DNA of 64,000 bases, taken from contig NZ_PEIG01000006.1 in NCBI RefSeq assembly GCF_002749975.1, forward strand, positions 1-64,000, in the 5' to 3' direction. Of the stretch, positions 1 to 8,137 are shown in pieces. The stretch is from Gloeocapsopsis sp. IPPAS B-1203. GTDB taxonomy: Bacteria > Cyanobacteriota > Cyanobacteriia > Cyanobacteriales > Chroococcidiopsidaceae. How positions within the stretch are numbered: the stretch's first letter is position 1; every line of letters starts with the position of its first letter. The position numbers were made by a program, and so were the translations under genes. The notes below the pieces were generated by a model. The model was not told the DNA's origin. It was given only the letters and a program-made list of their open reading frames with translations, and ran no database searches.

Positions 1-108
1 ATACGATTCTACAAACTGGCGACCACACTGTTTACAAACATAGTTTTGTTTGCCGTGGTGACGACCGTTTTTACTGATTTGAGTTGATTCACATTTAGGA
101 CATTTCAT
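1..108 (-). CDS. IS1-type transposase N-terminus (InsA-like zinc ribbon), cut by the window edge
   Basis: Reading down from an ATG at 106-108 gives 36 residues, open to the window edge. They begin MKCPKCESTQISKNGRHHGK and continue with a second Cys pair (YVCKQCGRQF). This CxxC...CxxC zinc ribbon is the N-terminal DNA-binding part of IS1-family InsA-like transposases. Only this domain is in the window, so whether the catalytic part is intact cannot be told. An upstream GGTGTTG (complement of 121-127) lies where IS1-family inverted repeats begin and may mark the element's end. IS1595-type transposases share a similar ribbon and are the main alternative. Confidence 0.7.
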   Translation of the reverse strand, partial: MKCPKCESTQISKNGRHHGKQNYVCKQCGRQFVESY

Positions 109-120
109 ACTCCTATTATG

Positions 121-127
121 CAACACC
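121..127 (-). mobile_element. Possible terminal repeat end of the IS1-type element
   Basis: The complement reads GGTGTTG about 13 bases upstream of the transposase ATG. A similar GGTGTC lies at 3106-3111, upstream of the second zinc-ribbon remnant. IS1-family inverted repeats commonly begin GGT. The other end is outside the window, so this rests on position and resemblance only. Confidence 0.35.
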
Positions 128-265
128 TAAAAATAAGATGCATTTATAAATAAAAGCTTAATTCAATCAGCACTCTATCTGCGTAGGCTCAAGTTCAAAA
201 TGTCAGTAATATGGGTTCTACATCAACATCGTGGTGTCAATTGACACATTTATCGCCTTAACGAT

Positions 266-986
266 CTAGTGTTGGACTCCGGTTTCCTGCAGGTGATGCC
301 GTCGTGTTACACCACTGCGCGGGTCTTGTGATAGGCGATCAGCAGGAAACACATACTGCCAAATCCAAGCCGCGATCAGCGTGAGGGTACTTGCGCTCCA
401 AGGCAAACGGAAGATAGACTGAGCCATAGCCGCGATCGAGGTCTTGCTGGTGTAACTGCCGCACAGTCTGAAGATGCGCTTGCAGCGGTTCTATCACACG
501 GTTCGGCAACATCGTCACCCGACTCTCTTGGTCCTTCGTATCCCGAATTACTAATTGCTGTTGAGCGAAATCAATGTCTTTAACTCGCAACTGCAACCCC
601 TCACTTAATCGTAGCCCCCTCCCATAGAGCAGTTGACCCACTAGCTTGTACACCCCATACAGATAAAAAATGACTTGCTGTACTTCATCGGGGGTCAAAA
701 CTGTAGGCAAATAGCGCGATTTCTTTGCCCGCACTGCGTTAATGCCAACTAATTCTTGTTGCAGGACGACACGATAAAGGAAAACGATGGCATTGAGCGC
801 TTGGTTCTGGGTAGTTGCAGCAACATGTTCAGTCACAGCTAGGTGAGTTAGAAATTGCGTGACTTCTGGTGTACTCATCTCGTTGGGATGGCGTTTGTCG
901 TGAAACAGAATGAAGCGGCGAATCCAGTAAACGTAAGTCTTCTCAGTGCTATAAGAGTAATGCTTAACCCGCACTGCATCCCGCAC
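266..986 (-). pseudogene. Decayed integron integrase (IntI-type tyrosine recombinase)
   Basis: The 986-339 frame encodes a SAM-like N-domain ([21 protein letters not shown]) and the start of the catalytic domain with the box I arginine in [19 protein letters not shown]. It then enters the extra segment that separates IntI from XerC/D ([16 protein letters not shown]). There the frame breaks near 371-375. The neighbouring frame continues the family pattern (AWIWQYVFP, then [16 protein letters not shown]) to a stop at 266-268. Box II with the catalytic H-R-H-Y residues is absent. Upstream of the GTG at 986 the frame still reads the IntI-like PRPRKLLDQ but has no ATG before a stop at about 1068-1070. 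So the gene has lost its start, its frame and its C-terminal half, and cannot encode an active recombinase. Confidence 0.82.
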
Positions 987-1129
987 CTGGTCGAGCAGTT
1001 TTCGAGGACGAGGTTCTAATATCAGATGGTTATTATCTTTTGTATAAAATATATCTTTATGTTGTAGTCATTTTACTGATGCTGCTTGAGCGAATATACA
1101 AAACTGTAATGCAGACCCACCTTAATTAA

Positions 1130-1253
1130 GGCAGATACACAGCAGCCCTGCTGTAGATCCAACCATCTGGGGTAAATCTACAGCAAAGAGTTTGTTTATT
1201 CACTATCGAAAGGGTGGATCTACAGCTAAACTCTGTACAATAAATTGTTATGC
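1130..1253. other. Candidate attI region between intI relic and first cassette
   Basis: This lies just upstream of the decayed integrase, where attI sits in integrons. A 9-mer occurs three times: inverted at 1150-1158 (GCTGTAGAT) and direct at 1176-1184 and 1218-1226 (ATCTACAGC). The stretch ends in GTTATGC (1247-1253), a near match to the integron core GTTRRRY. Cleavage between G1247 and T1248 would define the cassette junction. attI sites are poorly conserved, so the call rests on position, repeats and the matching cassette end. Confidence 0.45.
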
Positions 1254-1401
1254 CGATAGTCCTTTGGTGGGGGCGCAGCCGTAATCTTATCTATCGGTGT
1301 TCAAGAGATGTCAGTGAAGACTTGGTAGCCAAAAGTGCAGAGTGTTCTACCCTTTTTGGTGAAGCTATAATTTCCTCAAGGGCAGAGAAGTACAACTGGT
1401 T

Positions 1402-1602
1402 ATGTCAAACCTTGAGCAAATCGAAGCGGCAATTCTTTCATTACCATCCAATGAGTTTGAGAAGTTAAGGTTGTGGTTCCTTGATTTAGACTACGAACGC
1501 TGGGATGAACAGATAGAGCAAGATATTGAAGACGGTAAATTAGAGGCATTTGCTCAAGAGGCGATCGCTGAGTTTGAAGCGGGGCATTGCCGAGAAATTT
1601 GA
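1402..1602 (+). CDS. Small antitoxin-like protein of a type II toxin-antitoxin pair
   Basis: This 66-residue, very acidic protein starts MSNLEQIEAAILSLPSNEF and is rich in Asp/Glu. It has the size and helical look of short cyanobacterial antitoxins that sit directly before RelE/ParE-fold toxins. Its TGA overlaps the ATG of the next gene (TGATG), so the pair is translationally coupled. The C-terminal acidic half would be the part that wraps the toxin. The DNA-binding half is too short to assign to a named fold, so the antitoxin role is inferred from position and composition. The pair is the cargo of the putative cassette. Confidence 0.7.
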   Translation: MSNLEQIEAAILSLPSNEFEKLRLWFLDLDYERWDEQIEQDIEDGKLEAFAQEAIAEFEAGHCREI

Positions 1603-1862
1603 TGCACTACACAACGCGACGGTTTTGGCAATGCTACAACGCTCTACCCGAAATCGTTCAGCGAACAGCAGACGAGTGCTACGAGTTGCTCAAAGCTGAC
1701 TCATCCCATCCATCTTTGCATTTCAAGAAGTTGGGCAAGAAGTATTGGTCAGTTCGCGCAGGGCTAAGTTATCGAGCTTTGGGTGTTGAAGTCGAAAATG
1801 GTATTTCCTGGTTCTGGATTGGAACACATACAGAGTATGACAAGTTGATTGGCAAGTTATAG
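1602..1862 (+). CDS. RelE/HigB-fold toxin
   Basis: Starting at the ATG overlapping the antitoxin stop gives 86 residues beginning MHYTTRRFWQCYNALP. The core LHFKKLGKKYWSVRAGLSYRALGVEV, then WFWIGTHTEYDKLI, is the pattern of small ParE/RelE-superfamily proteins common in cyanobacteria (basic strand, Arg in the SVR...YRA block, WIGTHxEYD end). Members of this superfamily are mostly ribosome-dependent mRNA interferases or gyrase inhibitors; which applies here cannot be told. A start 15 bases upstream (1587) is possible, but MHY is the more usual N-terminus. The length is normal with no sign of damage. Confidence 0.78.
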   Translation: MHYTTRRFWQCYNALPEIVQRTADECYELLKADSSHPSLHFKKLGKKYWSVRAGLSYRALGVEVENGISWFWIGTHTEYDKLIGKL

Positions 1863-1866
1863 CGCA

Positions 1867-1953
1867 GCATAACAATTCAAATGCAGTGGACATACCGAGA
1901 TGCTTTCTGCTTCGTTTCAAACCCTCTGCTGCCGCTGATTTGAGCCGTTACCC
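1867..1953 (+). other. attC-like recombination site (59-base element)
   Basis: An 87-base imperfect inverted repeat. The left arm has GCATAAC, then AAT, then TCAAATGCAG. The right arm has CTGATTTGA, then GCC, then GTTACCC. The outer TAAC/GTTA and inner TCAAAT/ATTTGA pair. The three bases between them (AAT against GCC) do not pair, as in the unpaired central spacer of attC. One extra base in the left arm (the C opposite none in CTGC/CTG) matches an attC extrahelical base. The middle (about 1886-1931) would be the variable terminal structure. It follows the toxin stop by 4 bases. Single-strand folding was judged by eye. Confidence 0.62.
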
Positions 1954-1962
1954 AAAAAATAT

Positions 1963-2727
1963 TTAAAATAAAAATCTTAATAAAACCGAACCTACCGCGC
2001 CTAAAAAGTTTATAAAATTTGGTTTACTTTTTGGGACAGAATCGCTTGGAGGATTTTCTAATTCTGTAATGAAGATTTGTGTTGTTTGTAACCCATCGTT
2101 ATTAGCTTGCGCCGCAAAAAGTTTTTCGGCTTGTTTAGCATCTTGAAGTGCACCAGGGCGATCGTAAAGTTGGTAACGCGCCACACCTCTTGCGAGATAC
2201 GCCGCAGCATAGTTAGGCTTAATACTTAATGCTTGATTGAAGTAAGCGATCGCACCTTCTGGATCTCCTTTTTTTCCTTGTACGACACCCCAACCATAAA
2301 AATCTTCCGCATTTCCTATTTGCGGTGGTATCCCGACTGCACCTTGTAAATTAGCGCCACCCAACTGCGCACCAGTTAAATTGGCGTTTACTAAAAAAGT
2401 ATCTCGCAAGTCAGCCGCACTTAAATCCGAACCACTCAAAATAGCGCCACTTAAGTTTGCCCCAAATAAACTTGTACCAACAAGATTTGCACCAACAAGG
2501 TTAGCACCAACAAGGTTAGCACGGCTGAGATTAGCACCACTTAAATTTGCACCACTCAAATCTGCACCTGATAGATTAGCCAACACTAAACCAGCACCGC
2601 TCAAGTCACAGTTTTGACACTCCTTTGTTGCTAGGAGTTGTTGAATTTGCTCAGTATTAGCCGATGCACGAGGTATGACAGAAAGTGCGAGTAATACAGT
2701 AATGGCTATAAAAGAAGCTTTCATCAA
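1963..2727 (-). CDS. Exported pentapeptide-repeat and TPR protein
   Basis: A 254-residue protein. Residues 1-23 form a signal peptide (hydrophobic core, then ASA). Residues about 36-125 are tandem pentapeptide repeats of the A(N/D)LSG type, which fold as a right-handed beta-helix. Residues about 143-205 hold a degenerate TPR pair ([30 protein letters not shown]), and a hydrophobic tail follows. The combination is common in cyanobacteria and the biochemical role is unknown; protein-protein scaffolding in the periplasm or thylakoid lumen is a guess. It is transcribed toward the integron relic, stopping about 10 bases past the attC-like site. Confidence 0.85.
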   Translation of the reverse strand: MMKASFIAITVLLALSVIPRASANTEQIQQLLATKECQNCDLSGAGLVLANLSGADLSGANLSGANLSRANLVGANLVGANLVGTSLFGANLSGAILSGSDLSAADLRDTFLVNANLTGAQLGGANLQGAVGIPPQIGNAEDFYGWGVVQGKKGDPEGAIAYFNQALSIKPNYAAAYLARGVARYQLYDRPGALQDAKQAEKLFAAQANNDGLQTTQIFITELENPPSDSVPKSKPNFINFLGAVGSVLLRFLF

Positions 2728-2895
2728 GATTAGGATGGCAAAGAATAACTATGCGGCTGAAGATTTATCAAACAAGCAACAACAATAGAGCATTTTTCTA
2801 AGCTTAATGTATCAACTAAAAAATGGGTGTAAAAACCGTGCAAACGCGGAGCCAAAGTGTAAATCATTAGCAATAGCTCAGTAGTTTTACTTGAA

Positions 2896-3111
2896 TTACT
2901 GGTAGTGCATTAAAGATACAGTGGGATAAGTAACGAGATCATGCCAAGTCCAAGGTTGTTGGGTCAGTCCTGCTCGTTGCGCTGCTATTGAACGTTTGCT
3001 GGCATTGCGGGCAGAAATACCGTTGGCTCCCAACGGGGGCTTTACCATGTTGTGGGTGTTAAGATAACCGCACAGACGACATTCCATAGGTTCGGCTTCG
3101 CAATAGACACC
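2896..3111 (-). pseudogene. Transposase zinc-ribbon remnant (IS1-like), frameshifted
   Basis: From an ATG at 3085-3087 the frame gives MECRLCGYLNTHNMV. The zinc ribbon then continues in the next frame as KAPVGSQRYFCPQCQQTF, restoring the second Cys pair, so one indel lies near 3043-3048. Either frame ends soon after, leaving only the N-terminal domain. GGTGTC (complement of 3106-3111) stands 18 bases upstream of the ATG, much like the sequence upstream of the transposase at 1-108. This is a dead fragment of an IS1-type element, distinct in sequence from the one at the left edge. Confidence 0.6.
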
Positions 3112-3248
3112 CTTCTACTTTAACTGCCCCACTATACTTTGATGCACTACCCAAAATTCTTTATAATTCAAAACTCTTGACACTTTGCCTGGATAGCCCC
3201 GACTTTAGTCGTAGGGCATCTGTGATTCATGGAGGAAGTCTATAAACT

Positions 3249-3276
3249 TAAAAAAAAGGTGGGTACAAGCCCACCA
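3249..3276 (-). terminator. Rho-independent terminator of the peroxiredoxin gene
   Basis: On the minus strand a GC-rich hairpin GGTGGGC-TTGTA-CCCACC (3259-3275) is followed by eight or more T. It lies 20 bases past the stop of the peroxiredoxin gene. Confidence 0.85.
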
Positions 3277-3296
3277 AAATCACTCACAAGATTAAA

Positions 3297-3935
3297 TTAT
3301 TTATTGGGTTGGGGAGTCATCCGCAAGTAAGGTTTAAGTTCGGTATGACCTTTGGGGAATTTCTGCTTAATTTCTTCTGGATCTTTGATAGAAGGAACGA
3401 TAACACAGTCATCGCCGTCTTTCCAGTTTGCTGGGGTAGCCACGCTGTAGTTATCTGTAAGTTGCAGTGAATCTATGACGCGCAAAATTTCATCAAAATT
3501 GCGTCCAGTACTGGCAGGGTAAGTAAAGTTGAGACGCAGTTTTTTGTTTGGATCAATGATGAACACTGAGCGTACTGTCAGAGTATCGTTTGCATTGGGG
3601 TGAATCATATCATACAGGTCAGAAACCTTTTTGTCGGGATCTGCCAAGATGGGATAATTCAGACCAACGCTTTGAGTTTCTTCAATATCTCCAACCCAAC
3701 CTTTGTGAGAATCTACATCATCAACACTAAGGGCTAGTGCTTTGACATTGCGTTTGTCAAACTCTGGTTTGAGACGAGCAACTTCACCAAGTTCTGTGGT
3801 GCAAACTGGGGTAAAGTCTTTAGGGTGAGAAAATAAAATTACCCAGCTATTGCCTGCCCACTCGTAAAAATCGATTTCTCCTGCGGTAGAAGCCTGCTTA
3901 AAGTTTGGTACTGTGTCACCTAGTCGAAGAGCCAT
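3297..3935 (-). CDS. 1-Cys peroxiredoxin (Prx6 type)
   Basis: A 212-residue thiol peroxidase that reduces H2O2 and organic peroxides in the cytoplasm. The peroxidatic cysteine is C45 in the motif DFTPVCTTE. No second catalytic Cys occurs at a typical 2-Cys position (the only other Cys is in GDDCVIVP). The long C-terminal dimerisation region ending HTELKPYLRMT is characteristic of the Prx6/1-Cys class. Length is as expected for the family. The gene stands alone with its own terminator. Confidence 0.93.
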   Translation of the reverse strand: MALRLGDTVPNFKQASTAGEIDFYEWAGNSWVILFSHPKDFTPVCTTELGEVARLKPEFDKRNVKALALSVDDVDSHKGWVGDIEETQSVGLNYPILADPDKKVSDLYDMIHPNANDTLTVRSVFIIDPNKKLRLNFTYPASTGRNFDEILRVIDSLQLTDNYSVATPANWKDGDDCVIVPSIKDPEEIKQKFPKGHTELKPYLRMTPQPNK

Positions 3936-4064
3936 AACTCGTTTCCTATGCTCTGAAAGTCTTTAACTCGTTTACTTTGCGATCATGACATAAAACCCCA
4001 GTTCTCCGGTCGGAGTTTAGCGGTTTTCAACAAAATTTTAGGTTTGGTAATTCAGTCTACAGAT

Positions 4065-5531
4065 TTAGTTATTGACGTATTGTTGAACTGCAAGTACTAG
4101 GTTTTCTGTCCAATATTGAGTTAAATCGGTACTAGCTGCTTCGACCATGACGCGAATCACTGGTTCAGTACCAGAGGCACGGACAAGAATTCGTCCTTGG
4201 TTGCCCATTGCAGCTTCGGCTCGTGCGATCGCTTGCTGTATCGCTGTACACTGATTCCAACTCATGCGGCGATCGCGGTCTTCTACACGAACATTGCGTA
4301 ACAACTGAGGATAAGTCGCAAAGCTTTGACTGACCATTTCTGACAGCGGTACTCCTGCATACTGAACTAAAGCCGCAATATGCAAAGCTGTTAACAATCC
4401 ATCACCTGTAATACCGTAGTGACGACAGAGAATGTGTCCTGACTGCTCACCACCTAACATTCCTCCAGTCCTTACCATTTCTGCTTGCACATACTGATCG
4501 CCCACTGGAGTACGAATCATTCTACCACCAATCTTTTCCCAAGCACGCTCAAAGCCAAGATTTGCCATCACTGTGGAAATGATCAAGTTCTCTGGGAGTT
4601 GTTGCCTTGTTTGTAAAGCTTTACCCCACAGATAAAGAATGTAATCTCCATCAACAGGTCTACCTTTGTCATCTACAGCAAGAACTCGATCTGCATCACC
4701 ATCAAATGCAAAACCCAGCGTAGCACGATGTTTTTGTACAGCGGCTTGTAAAGATGTTAAGCAAGTAGAACCACACTCGACATTGATGCGATCGCCATCA
4801 GCGCGATCGTGTAAACAAATGACTTCAGCACCTAAATCTTGAAATACGGCAGGTGCAAGGTTTACTGCAGCGCCCCATGCTAGATCCAGTACAATACGCA
4901 TTCCAGCAAAGTCGCGATTTTGTAGCAAAGGTTTTTTGAGTGATTCTGTGTAATTTTGTACTAAGTCTGAACGCAGATAAGAACGTCCCCAAGCATTTTG
5001 ACCGATATAAAGGTCGGTCTGGCTGCGTACTCCTGCTTCGATTTCGGTTTGCCAAGATTGAGGTAATTTTGCGCCATCTCTACCAAAAAACTTAATGCCG
5101 TTGTCTGCTGGGGGATTGTGGCTAGCAGAAATCATGACTCCACCCACAGCATTGGTGATACTCGTCAAGTAGGCAACACAAGGCGTGGGACACAAACCCA
5201 AATGCCACACTTCTAGCCCAGAAGAAGCTAAGCCAGAGGCAACTGCCATCGCTAGCATATCGCTTGAGTTACGCGAATCCTGCCCGACAATGACTGGTCC
5301 TAAGTTCTGAGAATTTTGACGCAGCACAACTCCAGCCCAAAACCCCACTTGCAACGCTAAGGATGCAGTGAGTAAATCTCCAACTTTTCCACGGATACCA
5401 TCTGTGCCAAATAAAGGAGAATTTGGGAGAGCGATCGCTGATGATTGATAGTTTGCTGCTGTTTGCAGTGATGCTAACCGAGTAGATGCTGTATCTGTAA
5501 CACTTTGAATGCCAATAGGAGACGAGACCAT
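4065..5531 (-). CDS. glmM: Phosphoglucosamine mutase
   Basis: Converts glucosamine-6-phosphate to glucosamine-1-phosphate for peptidoglycan and LPS precursor synthesis. The FGTDGIRG N-terminal motif is at about 41-48. The phosphoserine loop [17 protein letters not shown] has the catalytic S137, the Mg-binding DGDADR is at 277-282, and the phosphate-binding [15 protein letters not shown] is near the C-terminus. At 488 residues it has an N-terminal extension of about 38 residues before the conserved LFGTDG; cyanobacterial GlmM proteins often carry one, but a later start cannot be excluded. Confidence 0.93.
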   Translation of the reverse strand: MVSSPIGIQSVTDTASTRLASLQTAANYQSSAIALPNSPLFGTDGIRGKVGDLLTASLALQVGFWAGVVLRQNSQNLGPVIVGQDSRNSSDMLAMAVASGLASSGLEVWHLGLCPTPCVAYLTSITNAVGGVMISASHNPPADNGIKFFGRDGAKLPQSWQTEIEAGVRSQTDLYIGQNAWGRSYLRSDLVQNYTESLKKPLLQNRDFAGMRIVLDLAWGAAVNLAPAVFQDLGAEVICLHDRADGDRINVECGSTCLTSLQAAVQKHRATLGFAFDGDADRVLAVDDKGRPVDGDYILYLWGKALQTRQQLPENLIISTVMANLGFERAWEKIGGRMIRTPVGDQYVQAEMVRTGGMLGGEQSGHILCRHYGITGDGLLTALHIAALVQYAGVPLSEMVSQSFATYPQLLRNVRVEDRDRRMSWNQCTAIQQAIARAEAAMGNQGRILVRASGTEPVIRVMVEAASTDLTQYWTENLVLAVQQYVNN

Positions 5532-6155
5532 AAGTTTTACCCCTCACACAACTAGTTCACGCTAGGAGAATATCATTTTCTAATCTGATGCTTAATATTG
5601 TTTTAATGTTATTGCAGCTTTATTAAATAGATATAAAGAATTTATTGTATGAATATATGTTTCACCTCAGTACAATCCGCAATTTCTTTATCGATACTTT
5701 ACAATTCTGTGATGGTTTAGTTTATAGACAATACGACCTACGATGTCAGGTATTTCGTAATTCAGTAACATATGTTATAAATTATACTTTTGCAATCAAA
5801 GATTTCGTCAAGGGCAAACTGAGAAAATACGTAATATAGATATACGTATGAAGAAACAGTTAAGTGTCTGTGGCAGTTTTATTTAAGTTGTAAGATTGTC
5901 TGGAAAACCACAAAGCACGCCAAGGAAATACCGCCGTGCAAATCATGGCGTGACGCAAAGAAAAAACATGAAAAGAAATTCTTACAAATAATCTAGCACT
6001 GTTCCAGGATTAAATTGTCGTTTCCTTAGTTGGTGCTAAGTACGTTCAATTCATAAAAGTATCTTATCTACCCACACTTCACAGCAAGGATGGCTATCGT
6101 GCGTTTAGTTAACTTAGATCCTAATAAATTAATGCTAGTTACTAATCTGAAGACT
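5532..6155. other. AT-rich intergenic region, no supported gene
   Basis: This separates glmM from the next gene. It is AT-rich, with a 64-codon frame at 5645-5839 that has no coding character. The only structure seen is an inverted repeat CACGCCA (5916-5922) / TGGCGTG (5946-5952) in an otherwise AT-rich context, which could be part of a small RNA or terminator. Confidence 0.5.
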
Positions 6156-6458
6156 TTAAACTCCAGCTTCTGACAAAAGTGATTGAATACTGTTCCACGT
6201 AAGTCCTTGCTGGATATAATTTGGTGCTTGAGGATTATAGGGACTTGCTACTCTATCAATAGCAAGAATTTTGGCATCATCTGGTAGTACTGGTATTTCT
6301 GGATCAAATGCTGTTGCACGCACTAATGAACTAGAAAAACCCTTAAATATTGCAATCTGGTCTATTTCTCCAGAGATGTTTGCTGTTACAATCAGTACTT
6401 CTTGAGGTCGCTTTGCAGTATATTGTTCTAAGCGCTTTTCTACAGAATCATTCATCAT
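6156..6458 (-). CDS. Conserved cyanobacterial/plastid-type protein of unknown function
   Basis: About 100 residues from an internal ATG (MMNDSVEKRLEQYTAKR); the frame can be extended to 6527 with a less convincing N-terminus. The core (RPQEVLIVTANISGEIDQIAIFKGFSSSLVRATAFDPEIPVLP, shown here only in part, then IDRVASPYNPQAPNYIQQGLTW) resembles a short domain conserved in cyanobacteria and plant chloroplast proteins that has no assigned activity. It has no signal peptide or membrane segment. It lies upstream in the same direction as nothing obvious, so context gives no clue to its role. Confidence 0.7.
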   Translation of the reverse strand: MMNDSVEKRLEQYTAKRPQEVLIVTANISGEIDQIAIFKGFSSSLVRATAFDPEIPVLPDDAKILAIDRVASPYNPQAPNYIQQGLTWNSIQSLLSEAGV

Positions 6459-6643
6459 GACTTGAAAGTGTTGCGTGCTAGAGAAATTCACAAGTGAGGA
6501 ACTAGGAGCAAGTAAAAGAGTAGTCAATGGCTAGTTTTGAGTTGAACTTCTAATTCAGAACTGATAACTCCTAGTCTCCTTGTTTCCCAAAATCAAGAAT
6601 ACTCTCTTCACCTCTGCACTGCTTGAAGTAACTTCAACCTTCA

Positions 6644-7240
6644 TTATTGCGGTAAAGCAGAACGTCCTTGTTTGCCTAGTTTAAATAGCACAAAATAGCT
6701 TAAGCAAACAACGTAAAAGATTAAACCAACTACGCCTAAAAAGCCCAGGAATTGAGGCGTGGAGTTAGCATGAAAGTATTCTCTGAAAAGTAAAGGTGGC
6801 TCTCTTAGTATTGTGCACAAAGGAGTAGCTAAGGCTTCTCTAGAAAAGGCACATTGAAGAAAGGGTATGCTAGCGATCGCTCCTAATACACTATATATAG
6901 TCATAGCCCAGCGCCAAGAATTAAATGTGAGTTTTAATACTCCTCTTGGTTGATCGTCAATTTCTTCATTAAGATCTATCCAAAACCACAGCGCAATAGG
7001 AATCAGAACTCGAGCGATTGTCCCTGAGATATATCCTACTGGTATTGCTGCAATTAGGAGGTAAACCGTGATTGCCAGCAGGCTTGATACACGCCAATAA
7101 ATAGTTAATAGGCGTTGAATTGCTTCATCTTTTTGAACAAATGCCCATACAAGCAATATCAAAGGTACAAGAACTGTAAATAATACAGCTAAACGATAGT
7201 CCATCCAAACTAGGGGACGTAACCAAACTTCATTTTGCAT
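6644..7240 (-). CDS. DUF3177-type cyanobacterial membrane protein
   Basis: A 198-residue integral membrane protein with about five hydrophobic segments: near 17-33, 52-68, 72-87, 112-127 and 165-188. The start MQNEVWLRPLVWMDYRLAVLF and the segment ALWFWIDLNEEI match my memory of the cyanobacterium-restricted DUF3177 family. Its function is unknown. It is on the same strand as the preceding small gene (about 115 bases apart), so co-transcription is possible. Confidence 0.72.
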   Translation of the reverse strand: MQNEVWLRPLVWMDYRLAVLFTVLVPLILLVWAFVQKDEAIQRLLTIYWRVSSLLAITVYLLIAAIPVGYISGTIARVLIPIALWFWIDLNEEIDDQPRGVLKLTFNSWRWAMTIYSVLGAIASIPFLQCAFSREALATPLCTILREPPLLFREYFHANSTPQFLGFLGVVGLIFYVVCLSYFVLFKLGKQGRSALPQ

Positions 7241-7357
7241 AACTCAGATGATTTAGGCAGTAAAAAATTCTTTTGCGATGCACTAATAAGAAACAATGAT
7301 TTAGCAAATCAGTTTTTTTAATCTTCAATTAGATGGCTATAATATCTAATTTCAGAA

Positions 7358-7392
7358 AAATAATAAAAAGGGACACTTTGTCAAGTGCCCTT
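7358..7392 (-). terminator. Rho-independent terminator of cp12
   Basis: The minus strand reads AAGGGCACTTGACAAAGTGTCCCTTTTTATTATT: an almost perfect hairpin (one bulged base) followed by a T-rich tract, about 50 bases after the cp12 stop. Confidence 0.75.
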
Positions 7393-7442
7393 GTGAATTG
7401 TACATTATGCACGTTGTACAGAATTACACTTGATTGATGATT

Positions 7443-7685
7443 TTATTCATCATAAATGCGGCATTCAGCAGCTTCTGGGTTCTCATCACAGTATTGTTCG
7501 AGAGAATTTTTGGGTTTGGTTTGCTTCTGATGAGAAGCTTCTGCTTGTAGTTCTTCTACTGCATCCCAGGCAGCGGCGCATTCACCAGAACTAGCACCAC
7601 TGGTGTCACAGATAGAACGTGCTTGCTCTCTTTCTTGTTCGATTTGTTCTTGGATGTTGCTCATAGATTTTGTTGTTTCTGTCAT
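7443..7685 (-). CDS. cp12: CP12, redox switch of the Calvin-Benson cycle
   Basis: An 80-residue intrinsically disordered protein. In the dark it links GAPDH and phosphoribulokinase into an inactive complex, and light-driven thioredoxin reduction releases them. Both disulphide pairs are present: C26/C36 in the N-terminal half and C66/C75 in the C-terminal half. The core AAAWDAVEELQAE matches the AWD_VEEL signature. The C-terminal CRIYDE is the GAPDH-docking tail. The sequence is full length and canonical. MSNIQEQ at residue 8 is a possible alternative start. Confidence 0.95.
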   Translation of the reverse strand: MTETTKSMSNIQEQIEQEREQARSICDTSGASSGECAAAWDAVEELQAEASHQKQTKPKNSLEQYCDENPEAAECRIYDE

Positions 7686-8137
7686 CTTTTAATAGTATAG
7701 AAAACTTACAATGCTCTATGTTTTGTGCGTTATGGACTTCTAACGTACAACTCGAGCGTTGCACTTCAATAAATATTGATCGCCTTATAGAGGATAACTC
7801 TATAAACAGGGATCAGCAATGGTAGCACTTTATTACTACCATTCATTGATACCAAGCCATGAAGACATGTTTTGTAAATTGATTTTAAGTCTTAATATTT
7901 CAGCAACGATCCAGCGAAAGAAAGAATCTATGAGATAGAGATTAGGGATAACTGCGATCGCTTGAGCAAGAATTTGCTAACAAGCTCTATCTTAGGTTGT
8001 AGCTCTTCTCAAGTAATAGCTCTGAGTTCTGCTAAGTAGAACGCCTTGATTGTCAGCAAAGCTAAAGAACTCTAGAAAATAAGTTTAAACATGAGGCAAT
8101 ATCGTCTAGACTAATCATGCCTTTATGAACTGGCGTT
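7686..8137. other. Intergenic region between cp12 and the SAM-hydrolase-like gene
   Basis: Divergent promoter space. One hairpin is visible, AATGGTAG (7818-7825) / CTACCATT (7836-7843). No open frame of note was seen. Confidence 0.5.

Larger units (their letters stand above)
1248..1947 (+). mobile_element. Putative integron gene cassette carrying a toxin-antitoxin pair
   Basis: The left junction is G|TTATGC at 1247/1248 and the right junction is G|TTACCC at 1947/1948. The heptamer GCATAAC at 1867-1873 (R'' of the attC-like site) is the exact reverse complement of GTTATGC at the left junction. That is expected because both belong to the same site in the circular cassette. Cargo is a small acidic protein and a RelE/HigB-like toxin on the plus strand, facing away from the integrase gene as in normal integrons. 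The size, 700 bp, is typical of a cassette. Confidence 0.62.

Noticed and set aside
339-986. XerC/D or phage integrase
   Set aside because: The extra segment ([15 protein letters not shown] and its shifted continuation) is specific to IntI and absent from XerC/D. The adjacent cassette structure agrees.
1250-1468. 72-codon frame upstream of the antitoxin
   Set aside because: Overlaps the antitoxin start in another frame, has no family resemblance and no ribosome site; more likely cassette leader.
2381-2617. 78-codon plus-strand frame
   Set aside because: Lies antisense to the pentapeptide repeats; its own repeats (FAPLK-type) are their mirror image.
5645-5839. 64-codon frame after glmM
   Set aside because: AT-driven composition, no ribosome site, no recognisable domain.
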